Source of the DNA: Nocardia nova NBRC 15556
Lineage (GTDB): Bacteria > Actinomycetota > Actinomycetes > Mycobacteriales > Mycobacteriaceae
Assembly (NCBI RefSeq): GCF_001613005.1
Contig: NZ_BDBN01000045.1
Location: 1 to 64,000, forward strand
Length of the DNA stretch: 64,000 bases
Direction: 5' to 3'
The translations under genes were made by a program, and so were the position numbers. This document shows positions 54,195-63,526 of the stretch, piece by piece (position 1 is the first letter of the stretch; every line of letters begins with the position of its first letter). The notes beneath the pieces are model-generated. The model saw nothing but the letters and a program-made list of their open reading frames with translations, ran no database searches and was not told the DNA's origin.

Positions 54195-54533
54195 TCAGCG
54201 GCCTCGCTGCGTGCGCACGTAGTCGACGGCGTCCTGCGTGACAGCGTCGGTGATGTCGGCGAATTCCTCGTGCTTCTGGATGTAGCCGGCCACGAACGGG
54301 CAGATCGGCACGATCCGCAAACCGGCCTCGCGGGTGCGGTCCAGTGCCTGTGAGACCAGGGCGCCGGCCAGGCCGCGTCCAGCGAAGTCGGAGTCGATTT
54401 CGGTGTGGTAGAAGATCCGCTGCCCGTCGTGGTCGAGGTATTCGGTGAATCCGGCGAGCCGATCGTCCACGCTGATTTCGAACCGTTCCGCGGCCTGCGT
54501 GACGACCGGAGTGGGTTGCTGTTCGGCGGTCAT
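54195..54533 (-). CDS. Small GNAT-type N-acetyltransferase
   Basis: The 112-residue product matches the compact GNAT family that includes human GTLF-like and bacterial YidJ-type proteins: FEISVDDRLAGFTEYL, HTEIDSDFAGRGLAGALVSQALD (acetyl-CoA loop) and IVPICPFVAGYIQKHEEFADI. The size is about 100 residues, as usual for this family. It is convergent with the TetR gene. Substrate unknown. Confidence 0.88.
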   Translation of the reverse strand: MTAEQQPTPVVTQAAERFEISVDDRLAGFTEYLDHDGQRIFYHTEIDSDFAGRGLAGALVSQALDRTREAGLRIVPICPFVAGYIQKHEEFADITDAVTQDAVDYVRTQRGR

Positions 54534-55244
54534 GGGTCTCAGTATCGCGGTCCGGCAGGTCGGATACCCGCAGGTTCGAGCGAGGACGCGCGTGCCGGTG
54601 TGATCTTCGCCGCACTTTCGGCGGTTGACCGGTCGTTATTCGCTTCGGATATCACCGGTGAAAAAACGCCGTTCGAGTTCGCTGTCGAAATAACTGCGCA
54701 ATTCAATGGAAGCGCATACGCAACCATCTGAGAATTACCTGACAGCAGACTTGGAAACTCCGGCAGTAACAAACTTGAAGTTTGTTTGCTGGCCGAGTGA
54801 GGTGGGTAAAGCCGGTCGGACGCAGGTCGATTGAGCCCCTGACCTGCAGTGATGACCAACAGGTGAGCAGCAGGCGACGCGCCGGGGAATCATCGCGGTC
54901 CGGGTATCCGGCACCGCGAGTAACGGCCGAATTAGCAGAAAAATCCCGGCTACCGGAGCGTTGCGGTATGCGTGGGACCGTTATTTCCGACCGCCCGCCA
55001 GGTATTTGCGAATGGTCTCCGGAGATGCTGTCGGACTGCGGGTTTCGGCTCGGTTACGGCCGGGCAGACGGAGTGTGCAGGAGGTTGCGCAGGGATAACG
55101 ATTGTGTAGAGTCGACGGTAACGCTGGCCGCAGCTGAGCTGGACTCGCTGCGGCCAGTGGATCTCAAATCGGCACTCCGATGATCCTTCGAATCCCCGCC
55201 CTCTCGCAAGGGATTTTCTCAGCCTCAGCAGAACCGCCCCGGCG
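54534..55244. other. Gene-free stretch with an AT-rich patch
   Basis: No frame with convincing codon use or ribosome site was found in this 711-bp stretch. The part around 54630-54800 is markedly AT-rich for this genome and contains a 19-bp dyad at 54768-54786. It may hold promoters, but both neighbouring genes end or start at its edges without an obvious need for one. Confidence 0.55.
54768..54786. promoter_or_regulatory. 19-bp perfect dyad AACAAACTT-G-AAGTTTGTT
   Basis: The arms are exact inverted repeats around a single base, in an AT-rich patch. It resembles an operator, but no gene start lies within 400 bp. Confidence 0.55.
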
Positions 55245-56237
55245 TTAGCTCGATATGCGCTCGCTCGCATCGGTCGCGGACCGCAACGCCGCTCGTTCCT
55301 GCACCGCTCGGCGCCCCGGGCCGAAGACGTAGGTCAGAAATCCGAGTTCGGCAACCAGCCCGACACCGATTCGCACCGACGCGGGCCAGTCGGCGGGTGT
55401 GACGAAACCCTCGATCAGGCCCGAGACCAATAGGACCGCCACCAGCCCGAGTGCGATCGTCGCCGTCGCCCGTCCCTGCCGGGCCAGCGCCTCGGCGCGT
55501 GACGACCGCCCCGGCTCTATCAGCGTCCAACCCAGTTTCAGCCCCGCGCCGCCGGCGACGAAGACGGCCGTGAGCTCCAGCATGCCGTGGGGGAGCAGGA
55601 ATCCGAAGAACGAGTCGAGCCGACCGGCATCCGCCATCAGCCCCGCGGAGACTCCGACGTTCAGTGCGTTCATGAACAGCAGATAGGCTGCCGGGAGAAT
55701 CAGGATGCCGGTGAACAACGCGATGGCCGACACCCAGGCGTTGTTGGTCCACACCTGTGCGGCGAAGGCGTCGTGGGGATGTTCGGAGTAATAGGACTCG
55801 AAGCGGCCGCCGGGGGCTGTCAGCGATTCCGCGTTCGACGGCAGCCCCAAAGTCCTTCGCGCCGAACCGGAACCGGACACCCAGATGCCGATACCGGCCG
55901 AGACGGCCAGAAACGCCGCCGCCACCGAGGCCCACCACGGCCACGATCGATACACCGCGGCGGGGAACCGATGGGTGAAGAAATAGCCGATCTGCGACCA
56001 GGTGTCGGTGCGCGCGCCCAGCAGCCGTCCCCGGGCCCGCGCGAGTACCGCGCTCAGACCGTTGATCAACTCCGGATCGGGCGAATGTGATTGCAACCGC
56101 GCCAGCTGCTGGGAGGTGCGGCGGTACAGGGCCACGAATTCGTCGACCTCGGCGCCGCTGAGCCGCCGCTGCGCGGTCAGCCGGTCGAGCCGATCCCAAT
56201 GCCGCCGCTGCGCGAACGAATAGGCGTCGACGTCCAT
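55245..56237 (-). CDS. SpoIIM-family stage II sporulation protein M-like membrane protein
   Basis: The 330-residue product has an N-terminal cytoplasmic helical region (about 1-85) and five to six membrane helices, including WASVAAAFLAVSAGIGIWV, AIALFTGILILPAAYLLFMNALNVG and GMLELTAVFVAGGAGLKLGWTLI, the SpoIIM signature. Non-sporulating actinobacteria carry this gene beside RDD, DUF58 and MoxR genes, as M. tuberculosis does with Rv3694c. The ATG at 56237 follows AGGAGG. Its role is unknown. Confidence 0.9.
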   Translation of the reverse strand: MDVDAYSFAQRRHWDRLDRLTAQRRLSGAEVDEFVALYRRTSQQLARLQSHSPDPELINGLSAVLARARGRLLGARTDTWSQIGYFFTHRFPAAVYRSWPWWASVAAAFLAVSAGIGIWVSGSGSARRTLGLPSNAESLTAPGGRFESYYSEHPHDAFAAQVWTNNAWVSAIALFTGILILPAAYLLFMNALNVGVSAGLMADAGRLDSFFGFLLPHGMLELTAVFVAGGAGLKLGWTLIEPGRSSRAEALARQGRATATIALGLVAVLLVSGLIEGFVTPADWPASVRIGVGLVAELGFLTYVFGPGRRAVQERAALRSATDASERISS

Positions 56238-56384
56238 CGGCTCCTCCTGTGCTCCTGCGGGACACCCGCACCCGACCGAATCGCCGCAATGAGCTGCGCT
56301 GGGTATCGCGGCGATTCTCCTGTGTCCGCCCGGTCCTCTCGAAGGCTAGTTCGCACGGGCCCGATTCGGGATACTGGAGCGATC

Positions 56385-57224
56385 ATGGCCGATTTCACCA
56401 CCGGGGAGGCCGTCTCCCTGCAGTTGCCGATCGCGCGCATCCCCACCCGGGCCGCGGCCTTCGCGATCGATCTGGTGCTGCAACTCGTGCTCGGCCTGCT
56501 GTTGTTGTCGGCCGTCTTCGCCGTGTTGTTCCGATTCGAACCCGACGGCGCGTGGGTCGACGTGGCCGTGCTGGTGACGATGGTGACCGTGCTCGTCGGC
56601 TATCCGGTCGTCAGCGAAACGCTGACGCGCGGGCGGACCGTGGGAAAACTGGCGCTGGGCCTGCGCGTGGTGCGCAGCGACGGCGGGCCCGTCGATTTCC
56701 GGCACGCGCTGACCCGCGGCCTCGCCGGCGCCCTCGTCGATTTCTGGAATCTCGGTGGGTTCGGTCTGGTCGCGGTGGTCACCTCGCTCTGTTCGCCGCG
56801 GGCGCGCCGGGTCGGTGACATCCTGGCCGGCACCGTCGTGGTATCGGATCGGGCGCGAATTCCCATGCCCGCGCTGGCCACTGCCCCGCCCTGGCTGGTC
56901 GACTGGGTGGGCCGGCTGGATCTGTCCGGTCTCACCGAGGATCTCGCGCTGCCCGTGCGGCGGTATCTGACCCGCTTCCCGCAGCTCACCCCGCAGGTGC
57001 AGGCGGAACTCGGTGCGGCGCTGGTGATCGCGGTGTGCGATCAACTGCGGGTGGCGCCACCGGCCGGATATCCGCCGCTGCACATCCTCGGTGCGGTCAT
57101 CGGGGAGCGGCAACGCCGTATTCTGCCGCCGCCCCGCCTGCCCTTCTGGCCGATGCCCCAGCAGTGGGCGCCACCCGCCGGGCCGGCGCAGCCGTACGCA
57201 TCGGTGGTCCGGCCGGGATCGTGA
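56385..57224 (+). CDS. RDD-family membrane protein
   Basis: The 279-residue product, from ATG 56385 behind GGAG, has the RDD hallmarks: IPTRAAAFAIDLVLQLVLGLLLL, a second helix near 55-75, LTRGRTVGKLALGLRVVRSDG and FRHALTRGLAGALVDFWNLG, then ARRVGDILAGTVVVSD. The C-terminal 130 residues are a soluble Pro-rich domain. It is divergent from the SpoIIM gene (Rv3695 context) and convergent with the DUF58 gene with four bases between. Function unknown. Confidence 0.9.
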   Translation: MADFTTGEAVSLQLPIARIPTRAAAFAIDLVLQLVLGLLLLSAVFAVLFRFEPDGAWVDVAVLVTMVTVLVGYPVVSETLTRGRTVGKLALGLRVVRSDGGPVDFRHALTRGLAGALVDFWNLGGFGLVAVVTSLCSPRARRVGDILAGTVVVSDRARIPMPALATAPPWLVDWVGRLDLSGLTEDLALPVRRYLTRFPQLTPQVQAELGAALVIAVCDQLRVAPPAGYPPLHILGAVIGERQRRILPPPRLPFWPMPQQWAPPAGPAQPYASVVRPGS

Positions 57225-57228
57225 ACGC

Positions 57229-58521
57229 TCAGAGGGCTCCGGACCGCTTCAGTTCCAGGTACTCGTCGGCCAGCGCCTCCGGGACTCGCTCCGGCGCCGC
57301 GGCCACCACGTCGATGCCCTGGCGCTGCAGGGTTTCTCGCACGATCGCGCGTTCGGTCAGCAGATGTTCGGCGGCCGCGGCGGCATAGACCTCGGCAGCG
57401 GTATCGCGACGGGTCGCGGTCGCCGCGATCTCCGGATCGGTGACCGACACCAGCAGCACCCGGTGCCGGCTGCTCAACACCGGGAGTACCGGCAGCAGAT
57501 TCTCTTCGACCATCGCCCCGTCGAGACTGGTGAACCAGACCACCAGGCTGCGGCGGCGGGTGTGGCGAACCGCGGTGCGGACCATCGCCGGGGTGTCGGC
57601 ATCCAGCAGCGCGGGCACGACGCCCGAGAGGGCGTGCATCAGCTTGGGCTGCACCGCCTTTCCGCGTGCGCCCCGGACTTCGGCGCGAATCTCGCGATCG
57701 AAGGCCAGCAGGTCGACGGTATCCCCGGCCGCGGCCGCCAGTCCGCCCAGCAGCAGCGCGGCCTCGACGGCGGTGTCCAGCCGAGTCTGCTCACCGAGCC
57801 GGGCGGCGCTGATTCGGCCGGTATCCAGCAACATCAGCACGTGGCGGTTGCGTTCGGGACGCCAGGTGCGTACCAGCACATCGGTGGCGCGGGCCGTGGC
57901 TCGCCAGTCGATGGACCGCACATCGTCACCGGCCACATATTCGCGGAAGGAATCGAATTCCGAGCCCGGACCACGCAGAGTGGCGACCGATCGGCCGTCC
58001 AGATGCTGCAGCCGTTTCACCTTGGCGGCGAGGATCCGTTCGGTCCGAAACGGCGGCAGCGCACGCACCGTCGCGGGCACGGTGCGACGGAACTGCCGCC
58101 CCGCCAGACCGAGCGGTCCGAACAACCGAACCGTGACCGGCCCCGCGATCCGATCGCCGCGGCGAGCCGGGCGGACGGTGGTGGCCAGCCGGGTGGTGGT
58201 ATTCGGCGGCAGCTGCAACTGGTGGGTCTCGGCCGGTGCCTGCGCACTGGGCGGCCAGTCGTCCCACAGCCGCGCCCGCACCGCGCGGGCGCCGCGGTTC
58301 AGCACGGTGAGCTCGACGGTGGTGGTGTGGCCGACGCGGACGGTGGTGAGCGGAACCCGGGACAACTCGAGATCATCGGCGCGACAGGAGATCACGTCGA
58401 TCGCGACGAGGAAGGCCAGCACACTCGTCAGTACGGCGACGCCGGCCCAGGACGGCAGCGCGACACCGACCACCACCGCAGCCACCGCCGCGCAGACCGC
58501 GAGCCGACCCGTGACGATCAT
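57229..58521 (-). CDS. DUF58 domain protein (vWA-like)
   Basis: The 430-residue product has two N-terminal membrane helices (LAVCAAVAAVVVGVALPSW and AVLTSVLAFLVAIDVI), then a beta-rich domain and the DUF58 core with FRTERILAAKVKRLQHLDGRSVATLRGPG, EFDSFREYVAGDDVRSIDW and HVLMLLDTGR, the vWA-like metal site region. DUF58 proteins normally pair with a MoxR ATPase, present four bases upstream, and may act as a chaperone-type complex on membrane or secreted clients. Confidence 0.93.
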   Translation of the reverse strand: MIVTGRLAVCAAVAAVVVGVALPSWAGVAVLTSVLAFLVAIDVISCRADDLELSRVPLTTVRVGHTTTVELTVLNRGARAVRARLWDDWPPSAQAPAETHQLQLPPNTTTRLATTVRPARRGDRIAGPVTVRLFGPLGLAGRQFRRTVPATVRALPPFRTERILAAKVKRLQHLDGRSVATLRGPGSEFDSFREYVAGDDVRSIDWRATARATDVLVRTWRPERNRHVLMLLDTGRISAARLGEQTRLDTAVEAALLLGGLAAAAGDTVDLLAFDREIRAEVRGARGKAVQPKLMHALSGVVPALLDADTPAMVRTAVRHTRRRSLVVWFTSLDGAMVEENLLPVLPVLSSRHRVLLVSVTDPEIAATATRRDTAAEVYAAAAAEHLLTERAIVRETLQRQGIDVVAAAPERVPEALADEYLELKRSGAL

Positions 58522-58525
58522 TGCG

Positions 58526-59509
58526 CTACACCGGAACCGGGACCGCGGCCAACAGCGAGGACATCACGCCTTCACCGGTCACGCCGTCCAGTTCGGCCTC
58601 GGGACGTAACTGCAGACGATGCCGGAGAGCCGTCACCGCAACGGTTTTCACATCGTCGGGAGTGACGAAGGCGCGGCCGTTCAGCCACGCCAGGGCCCGC
58701 GCCGAGGCCAGCACCGCGGTCGCGCCGCGCGGGGAAGCGCCGTGCTGGACCGCGGGCGAGGTACGGGTGGCGCGGCACAGATCGACGATGTAGGCCAGCA
58801 CCTCCGGGTTGACCGTCACCTGCGCGACGGCGGCCCGTGCCGCCGCGATATGCGCGGCTCCGGCGACGGGCCGCACGCCCGCTGCCTCCAGGTCGCGCGG
58901 GTCGAAGCCGGCGGCGTGGCGCTGCAGGATCCGGAATTCGTCGTCGCGGCCGGGCAGCTGGATGTCCACCTTGAACAGGAACCGGTCCAGCTGCGCCTCC
59001 GGCAGTGGGTAGGTGCCCTCCTGTTCGATCGGATTCTGGGTCGCGATCACCACGAACGGATCGGGCAGCGGCTGCGGGACGCCGGCCACCGACACCTGCC
59101 GCTCCTCCATCGACTCCAGCAGTGCCGATTGGGTTTTCGGCGGCGTGCGGTTGATCTCGTCGGCGAGCAGCAGATTGGTGAAGACCGGCCCGCGGCGGAA
59201 GGTGAATTCGGCCGAATGCGGATCGTAGATCTGGGAGCCGGTCACATCGCCGGGCATCAGATCCGGAGTGAACTGCACCCGGGTGTGGTCGAGTTCCAGC
59301 GCCGCGGCCAGGGCGCGCACCAGCAGCGTCTTTGCCACGCCCGGCACACCTTCCAACAGCACGTGGCCACGGCACAGCAGGGCGAGCACGAGGTACAGCA
59401 CGGCGTGGTCGTTGCCGACGACCGCCTTGCCGATCTCGGCACGTACCTCGCCCAGCGCCCGGAGCGCCTGGTCGGCCGTGGGGATGTGGTTGGTCTGCGC
59501 CGTGGTCAT
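58526..59509 (-). CDS. MoxR-family AAA+ ATPase
   Basis: The 327-residue product has Walker A LLEGVPGVAKT (about 51-61), Walker B TNLLLADEINRTPPKTQSALLE and sensor-1 VIATQNPIEQEGTYPLPEAQLDRFLFK, the diagnostic MoxR sequence; the lid domain follows. MoxR proteins assist assembly of partners such as DUF58/vWA proteins. It ends four bases before the DUF58 start. The gene follows the DUF4129-type gene by 10 bp in the same leftward operon. Confidence 0.95.
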   Translation of the reverse strand: MTTAQTNHIPTADQALRALGEVRAEIGKAVVGNDHAVLYLVLALLCRGHVLLEGVPGVAKTLLVRALAAALELDHTRVQFTPDLMPGDVTGSQIYDPHSAEFTFRRGPVFTNLLLADEINRTPPKTQSALLESMEERQVSVAGVPQPLPDPFVVIATQNPIEQEGTYPLPEAQLDRFLFKVDIQLPGRDDEFRILQRHAAGFDPRDLEAAGVRPVAGAAHIAAARAAVAQVTVNPEVLAYIVDLCRATRTSPAVQHGASPRGATAVLASARALAWLNGRAFVTPDDVKTVAVTALRHRLQLRPEAELDGVTGEGVMSSLLAAVPVPV

Positions 59510-59519
59510 CCGGTCTCCG

Positions 59520-60554
59520 TCATCCTATTTCCGATTCGATCCAGTCCAGTTGTGCCGCCACGTATTCCAGCGCCGAGTCGTCGGCGACGGGGCCGTAGAA
59601 GGCCGTGGCGATGCGGCCGGGATCGACGCCGATCCGGGCGCCGATCACCGCGCTCACCTGCTCCGGCGCGGCATCGGCGCGCAGATTCACCCGGCCGCGG
59701 ACGCGTCGCAGCGTGGCCGCGCGCAATTTCGCCGCGACATGGTCGCGATCCTTGGTCCTGCGGTAGAGCGCGGCCTGACCCGCCAGCAGCTCACCGGCCG
59801 CCACCTGCACCGGGCGCGGCTCGCCGACCACGGCACCCCGGCGGCGGGCGCGCCACCAGACCACGACGGCGGCGAAGACCAGCGCCTGCAACCCGCCGTA
59901 GGCCAGCCAGGGCGGTAAGCGCTGGAAGATCGAATCGCTGCCCTCGCCCACGTCGGGCGGGCGGATATCCGGGTGATCGGGCGGCGGTGGTGAGTGCGGC
60001 TGGGTCGGTTGCGGCGGGGCCGTCGGCGCGGCGGCCAGCCGGAACAGCAGGTACCCGACGAGCGCGATGACGAGCGCGCCGAGCACGATGGCCCAGAAGC
60101 GCTTGTCGCGCACCAACTGTGGCAGCGGCGGCAAGCGGCGGCGACCGGCGCGCTTGCGTTCGGACCGCTGCTGTTCGACCGGGTCGGGCGGAGGAGGCGG
60201 CGCCAGCGAATAGCGATCGGCCGAGGTGAGGCGCTGATATTCGTCCGGAGTGGCAGTGCGGCCGCCGTAGACGATCTCGTCGAAACTGTGTGCGGCGTAG
60301 TCCAATTCGGCCGAGGCGTCCGGAAGCGCGTCCGCCGCGGCCGAGGCGGTCTCCCGGGCCGTGCGCGAACGCCGGACCTCGAGTACGCCGCCCTGTTCGA
60401 GTCCGCGTACGACGGCGCGGAAGCGTTCGCGCAGTGCGGTATCGAAGTCGTGGTGCCCGGCGGCGGATTCGGCCGCGGCCCGGTGCTGGGCGGCCGCTCC
60501 GAGCGTCGGGGGTGGCGGCGCCGCGGGCCGATCCGCGCGTGCGTCGTCGGTCAC
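59520..60554 (-). CDS. DUF4129-like protein fused to a shortened DUF4350-like membrane part
   Basis: The 344-residue product starts GTG at 60554, overlapping the upstream stop (GTGA). The first 110 residues match DUF4129: HDFDTALRERFRAVVRGLEQ and SFDEIVYGGRTATPDEY. Then come a Lys/Arg-rich segment, a membrane helix (FWAIVLGALVIALVGYLLFRLA), a Pro-rich extracellular stretch of about 45 residues, and a second membrane helix. The C-terminal soluble domain (AAGELLAGQAALYRRTKDRDHVAAKLRAATLRRVRGR) resembles the DUF4350 C-terminus. In related genomes these are two genes, and DUF4350 has a larger extracytoplasmic domain, missing here. The fusion is inferred from family knowledge. Confidence 0.72.
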   Translation of the reverse strand: MTDDARADRPAAPPPPTLGAAAQHRAAAESAAGHHDFDTALRERFRAVVRGLEQGGVLEVRRSRTARETASAAADALPDASAELDYAAHSFDEIVYGGRTATPDEYQRLTSADRYSLAPPPPPDPVEQQRSERKRAGRRRLPPLPQLVRDKRFWAIVLGALVIALVGYLLFRLAAAPTAPPQPTQPHSPPPPDHPDIRPPDVGEGSDSIFQRLPPWLAYGGLQALVFAAVVVWWRARRRGAVVGEPRPVQVAAGELLAGQAALYRRTKDRDHVAAKLRAATLRRVRGRVNLRADAAPEQVSAVIGARIGVDPGRIATAFYGPVADDSALEYVAAQLDWIESEIG

Positions 60555-61459
60555 CGTGCCGCCTGCCCGGTGGATATCCGGATATCCAAACCCTCCCGGC
60601 CGCAACGCCTGTCGAGATACACCACCACGGCGGTTGCGGCGTCGACGGCCGCGGCGAACGCCGAAATCAGCAGCGCCGCACCGGACAGCAGAGTGACGAC
60701 CGCCCAGCGATGGGTTCCGGAGATATCGGAGAGGAAGCCCAGAAGTCCCGCGACCGGCACCGCCAGCACCAGCAGCACGCCGCGCAGATAGAGCCACAGT
60801 CCGGCCAGCGGCATCACCCGTCCGGTGGCGAGCAGTTTCGCTCGCCGGACCGCCGCCGCGTACGGGGTCGATTCGGCGAACAGGACCGGCACGATCGGCC
60901 ATCGCGTACCGCGCACCCGGGCCAGCCAGATCACCGCCGGAATCAGCGTGATGATCAGCGGCGTACCGAGCAGGAGAATGCCGACGCCGATCGCTGTGGA
61001 GATCACCTGGTTCAGCAGCAGCCGGCCGGACACCGGGAGTAGACGCGCGGCGGCGGTGCGCGCGGTGATCGGCCGGTTGTGGACGACGGCCAGCCCGATC
61101 GGCACGGTCACGCCCACTATCCACAACCGCAGCACCCATGCACAGCAGGCTGTGGAAAGGATTGCCGCCCAGGCGGTTCCGGCGCTCGAATCGTCGGTCG
61201 CGAGCGACACCAACGCGGTGACCCCGACGACGATCCCCAGGGCCGCGGCCAGACCCGCACCCGCCAACCCGGCGATCGGCCGGATGCGATGCTGCAATAC
61301 CGCGAAGGGCAGGTCGGCCAACTCCCGCCACGTCAGCGGTCGCACCGGGATGCGTTCGGCGTCGTCTCCACCACCGGAGTCGCGGTCGTCGGCACCGCGC
61401 GGCAGCGCCACGCGGTGGGCGGACGATCGCCCCTCCCGATCGGTCACGACTGGAAACAC
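60551..61459 (-). CDS. Multispanning membrane protein of the MoxR-DUF58 operon
   Basis: The 302-residue product has about six membrane helices (for example GLAGAGLAAALGIVVGVTALVSL, WVLRLWIVGVTVPIGLAVV, ISTAIGVGILLLGTPLIITLI, LYLRGVLLVLAVPVAGLLGFL) and a short charged N-terminus. Its place upstream of the DUF4129-type gene corresponds to M. tuberculosis Rv3689. It starts with a GTG at 61459. The stop overlaps the next start. Function unknown. Confidence 0.83.
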   Translation of the reverse strand: MFPVVTDREGRSSAHRVALPRGADDRDSGGGDDAERIPVRPLTWRELADLPFAVLQHRIRPIAGLAGAGLAAALGIVVGVTALVSLATDDSSAGTAWAAILSTACCAWVLRLWIVGVTVPIGLAVVHNRPITARTAAARLLPVSGRLLLNQVISTAIGVGILLLGTPLIITLIPAVIWLARVRGTRWPIVPVLFAESTPYAAAVRRAKLLATGRVMPLAGLWLYLRGVLLVLAVPVAGLLGFLSDISGTHRWAVVTLLSGAALLISAFAAAVDAATAVVVYLDRRCGREGLDIRISTGQAAR

Positions 61460-61597
61460 GGGCCGAGTCTATCCACGGACCGGGACGTATGACGGTTATC
61501 CGATCGGCCACCCGGCGGGTGACGCAACCGGGTGGATATGACCGGTTCGGCCGAAAACCACGTGACCGCGACGCCTGGGGCGTCCGGTCGGGTTCGG

Positions 61598-63526
61598 TCA
61601 GTCGCGGCCGGAGCCGGGCGGCAGTTCGCGGGGGGCGCGGTAGCCGAGTTCGGTCGTCTCGCCGGCGGGCAGTTCGCCGTATCGGCCGGATTCCGGCAGA
61701 TCGGGGTGCGCGGCGGGATTCCGGTGCGGGAGGGCCGCATAGCGCGCGTAGCGCGGGTCGTGCCGGTAGGCGGCATAACGCGGGTCGTGCTGATAGGCGT
61801 CGTACGGGTACGAAGCGGTGACCTGGGCGTAGGGCGCATCCGGCAGCGGGTGGCCCGGATGTCCGTAGCCCACCGCCGGATCGAGCGAATCCTCGGAGTT
61901 CACCGTCACCTTGCGGGTGCGTTTGAGGGTGAAGGTGATCTCCTCCGCCTCCTCGAAGACCTGACGGACGGTCCGCAACGGTGCGACCGCGGTGTCGATG
62001 GTCCGATCGAGCGCGGTGGTGACGAATCCGGGGACCAGCGGACGGATCCAGCGCGCGGCGGTATCGGTGAACGGCACCGTGCCGATCACCGGAAGTTCCA
62101 GCCCGCCACCTTTTTTCGCGTCCTCGCGCGGGGCGGGCACCGCGGCCGGCGAATGCGGCGCGAGGCCGGCCGAGGGCAGCTGTGCGGGCAGATTCCGTGC
62201 GGTCACGGTCGCCTCCTGTGTCGAGTCGGTTCGGGCCGGGGATTCGGCGGCGGGCAATGCGCCCGTGGTCGGGGAGGTCGCGGATGCGGTCTGCGCACCC
62301 GGCGGAAGGGCGGCCAGCGCCTCGAATTCGGCGACCGCCCGGCGCTGCGGTTCGGTGATGCCGATTTCCAGGTTGCCGATCGCCGCTATCACCCGTTTGC
62401 GCTGGCGCTCGCGGTCGATGGCGGTATCGGCGTGCAACGCCAGTTGCGCGGTGGCCACCCGGTGTTCGGCCCGCTGGACGGCGACCGCGGTATCGGCTTC
62501 CCGCTCGGCGCGGTCGGCTTCGGCGCGCGCGGCCACGGCGCGGTCGAACGACGATTCGCCCCGCCAGGAGCGCAGCACCAGCGGCAGCAGGGCGAGGAGA
62601 ACCCCGAGCGCGATCGTGAGCAGGCGCAACAGCAGCGCACCCAGATGTCCGGTGGTGTAGTCGTTCATGGCCAGCCAGCGCGCGCCGAGACCACGGTCTC
62701 CGGTGTGGAAGGCGGCGGTGCGGGCCTGCTCCAGGGCGCTCTGGCGGGTGGCGATCTCCGCGTCCACGGGCTGGACGCGCGCCTCGGCGGTGTTGAGCCG
62801 TCCGCGGGCATCGTCGAGCATCGCGTTGGCGGTCTGTGATTCCGGACCCCGGCCGGGCACCCCGGTGATCTTGGTCTGCGGGCACTGCGGCGTCGGGTGG
62901 TATTCACAGCGGGCGACGACGAGGGCCTGATCCATATCGGCCTGCGCCTGGGCGATGGTCCGGGTGAGTGCGCTGCGTTCGGCAGTGGCTCGGTCGAGCT
63001 CCGTGCGGGCGGTGACCACTGTCGCGGCGGAGTCGGCGTCGCGGCGGGACCGATCGTCGAGCGTGCGGTCGACGGATCCGGCGAGAATCACCGTGCTCGC
63101 CAGCTCGGCCACCAGGACACCGGTGATCACGGCGACCGCGATTCGCCCGATCCGCTCGGCCCGGCCGCGACCGGCGGACAGTGGCGCGGTGGCCGAGGCT
63201 CGCGAGATCGCGCCGACCAGCAGTGTCGCCGGCAGCGCGACGACCGCCACGACCGCGGCGGGCCAGTGCGCCGCCACACCGGCCGCCGCGACGACGATCC
63301 CGGACAGCACCGCGAACAGCAGCACCACCCCGCCGGTCACGGCGTACGTCGATCCCTCGTGCCGGTCGCCGCGGCCGGCTTCGGCGCCACCGAGCCAGGT
63401 CAGCGCCGCGGCGGGGGACCGCCTCGCTCGCGATTCGGTCGTGCGGGAGCCGGACCCCGAGGGTCCGGATGCCGAACTTTCGGTGGGGGACTGTTCGAAG
63501 ACGTGGGGATCGGTCAACGGATTCAC
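61598..63526 (-). CDS. DUF4407 membrane protein with coiled-coil region
   Basis: The roughly 642-residue product has a disordered N-terminus, three closely spaced membrane helices (YAVTGGVVLLFAVLSGIVVAA, PAAVVAVVALPATLLVGA and IAVAVITGVLVAELASTVIL), a charged helical periplasmic-type segment with two Cys (ARCEYHPTPQCPQ), another helix (HLGALLLRLLTIALGVLLALLPLVL) and a long coiled-coil-like cytoplasmic part rich in Ala/Arg/Glu. The C-terminus has imperfect YDAYQHDPRYAAYRHDPRYA repeats. DUF4407 proteins have no known function. The start is uncertain: GTG 63526 is chosen, TTG 63520 is close to the better-spaced GAGGAT, and the frame runs to 63718. Confidence 0.75.
   Translation of the reverse strand: MNPLTDPHVFEQSPTESSASGPSGSGSRTTESRARRSPAAALTWLGGAEAGRGDRHEGSTYAVTGGVVLLFAVLSGIVVAAAGVAAHWPAAVVAVVALPATLLVGAISRASATAPLSAGRGRAERIGRIAVAVITGVLVAELASTVILAGSVDRTLDDRSRRDADSAATVVTARTELDRATAERSALTRTIAQAQADMDQALVVARCEYHPTPQCPQTKITGVPGRGPESQTANAMLDDARGRLNTAEARVQPVDAEIATRQSALEQARTAAFHTGDRGLGARWLAMNDYTTGHLGALLLRLLTIALGVLLALLPLVLRSWRGESSFDRAVAARAEADRAEREADTAVAVQRAEHRVATAQLALHADTAIDRERQRKRVIAAIGNLEIGITEPQRRAVAEFEALAALPPGAQTASATSPTTGALPAAESPARTDSTQEATVTARNLPAQLPSAGLAPHSPAAVPAPREDAKKGGGLELPVIGTVPFTDTAARWIRPLVPGFVTTALDRTIDTAVAPLRTVRQVFEEAEEITFTLKRTRKVTVNSEDSLDPAVGYGHPGHPLPDAPYAQVTASYPYDAYQHDPRYAAYRHDPRYARYAALPHRNPAAHPDLPESGRYGELPAGETTELGYRAPRELPPGSGRD

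Noticed and set aside
54782..55183. A 133-codon gene in the stretch before the SpoIIM gene
   Set aside because: Codon use is unlike the neighbours, there is no family similarity and no ribosome site.
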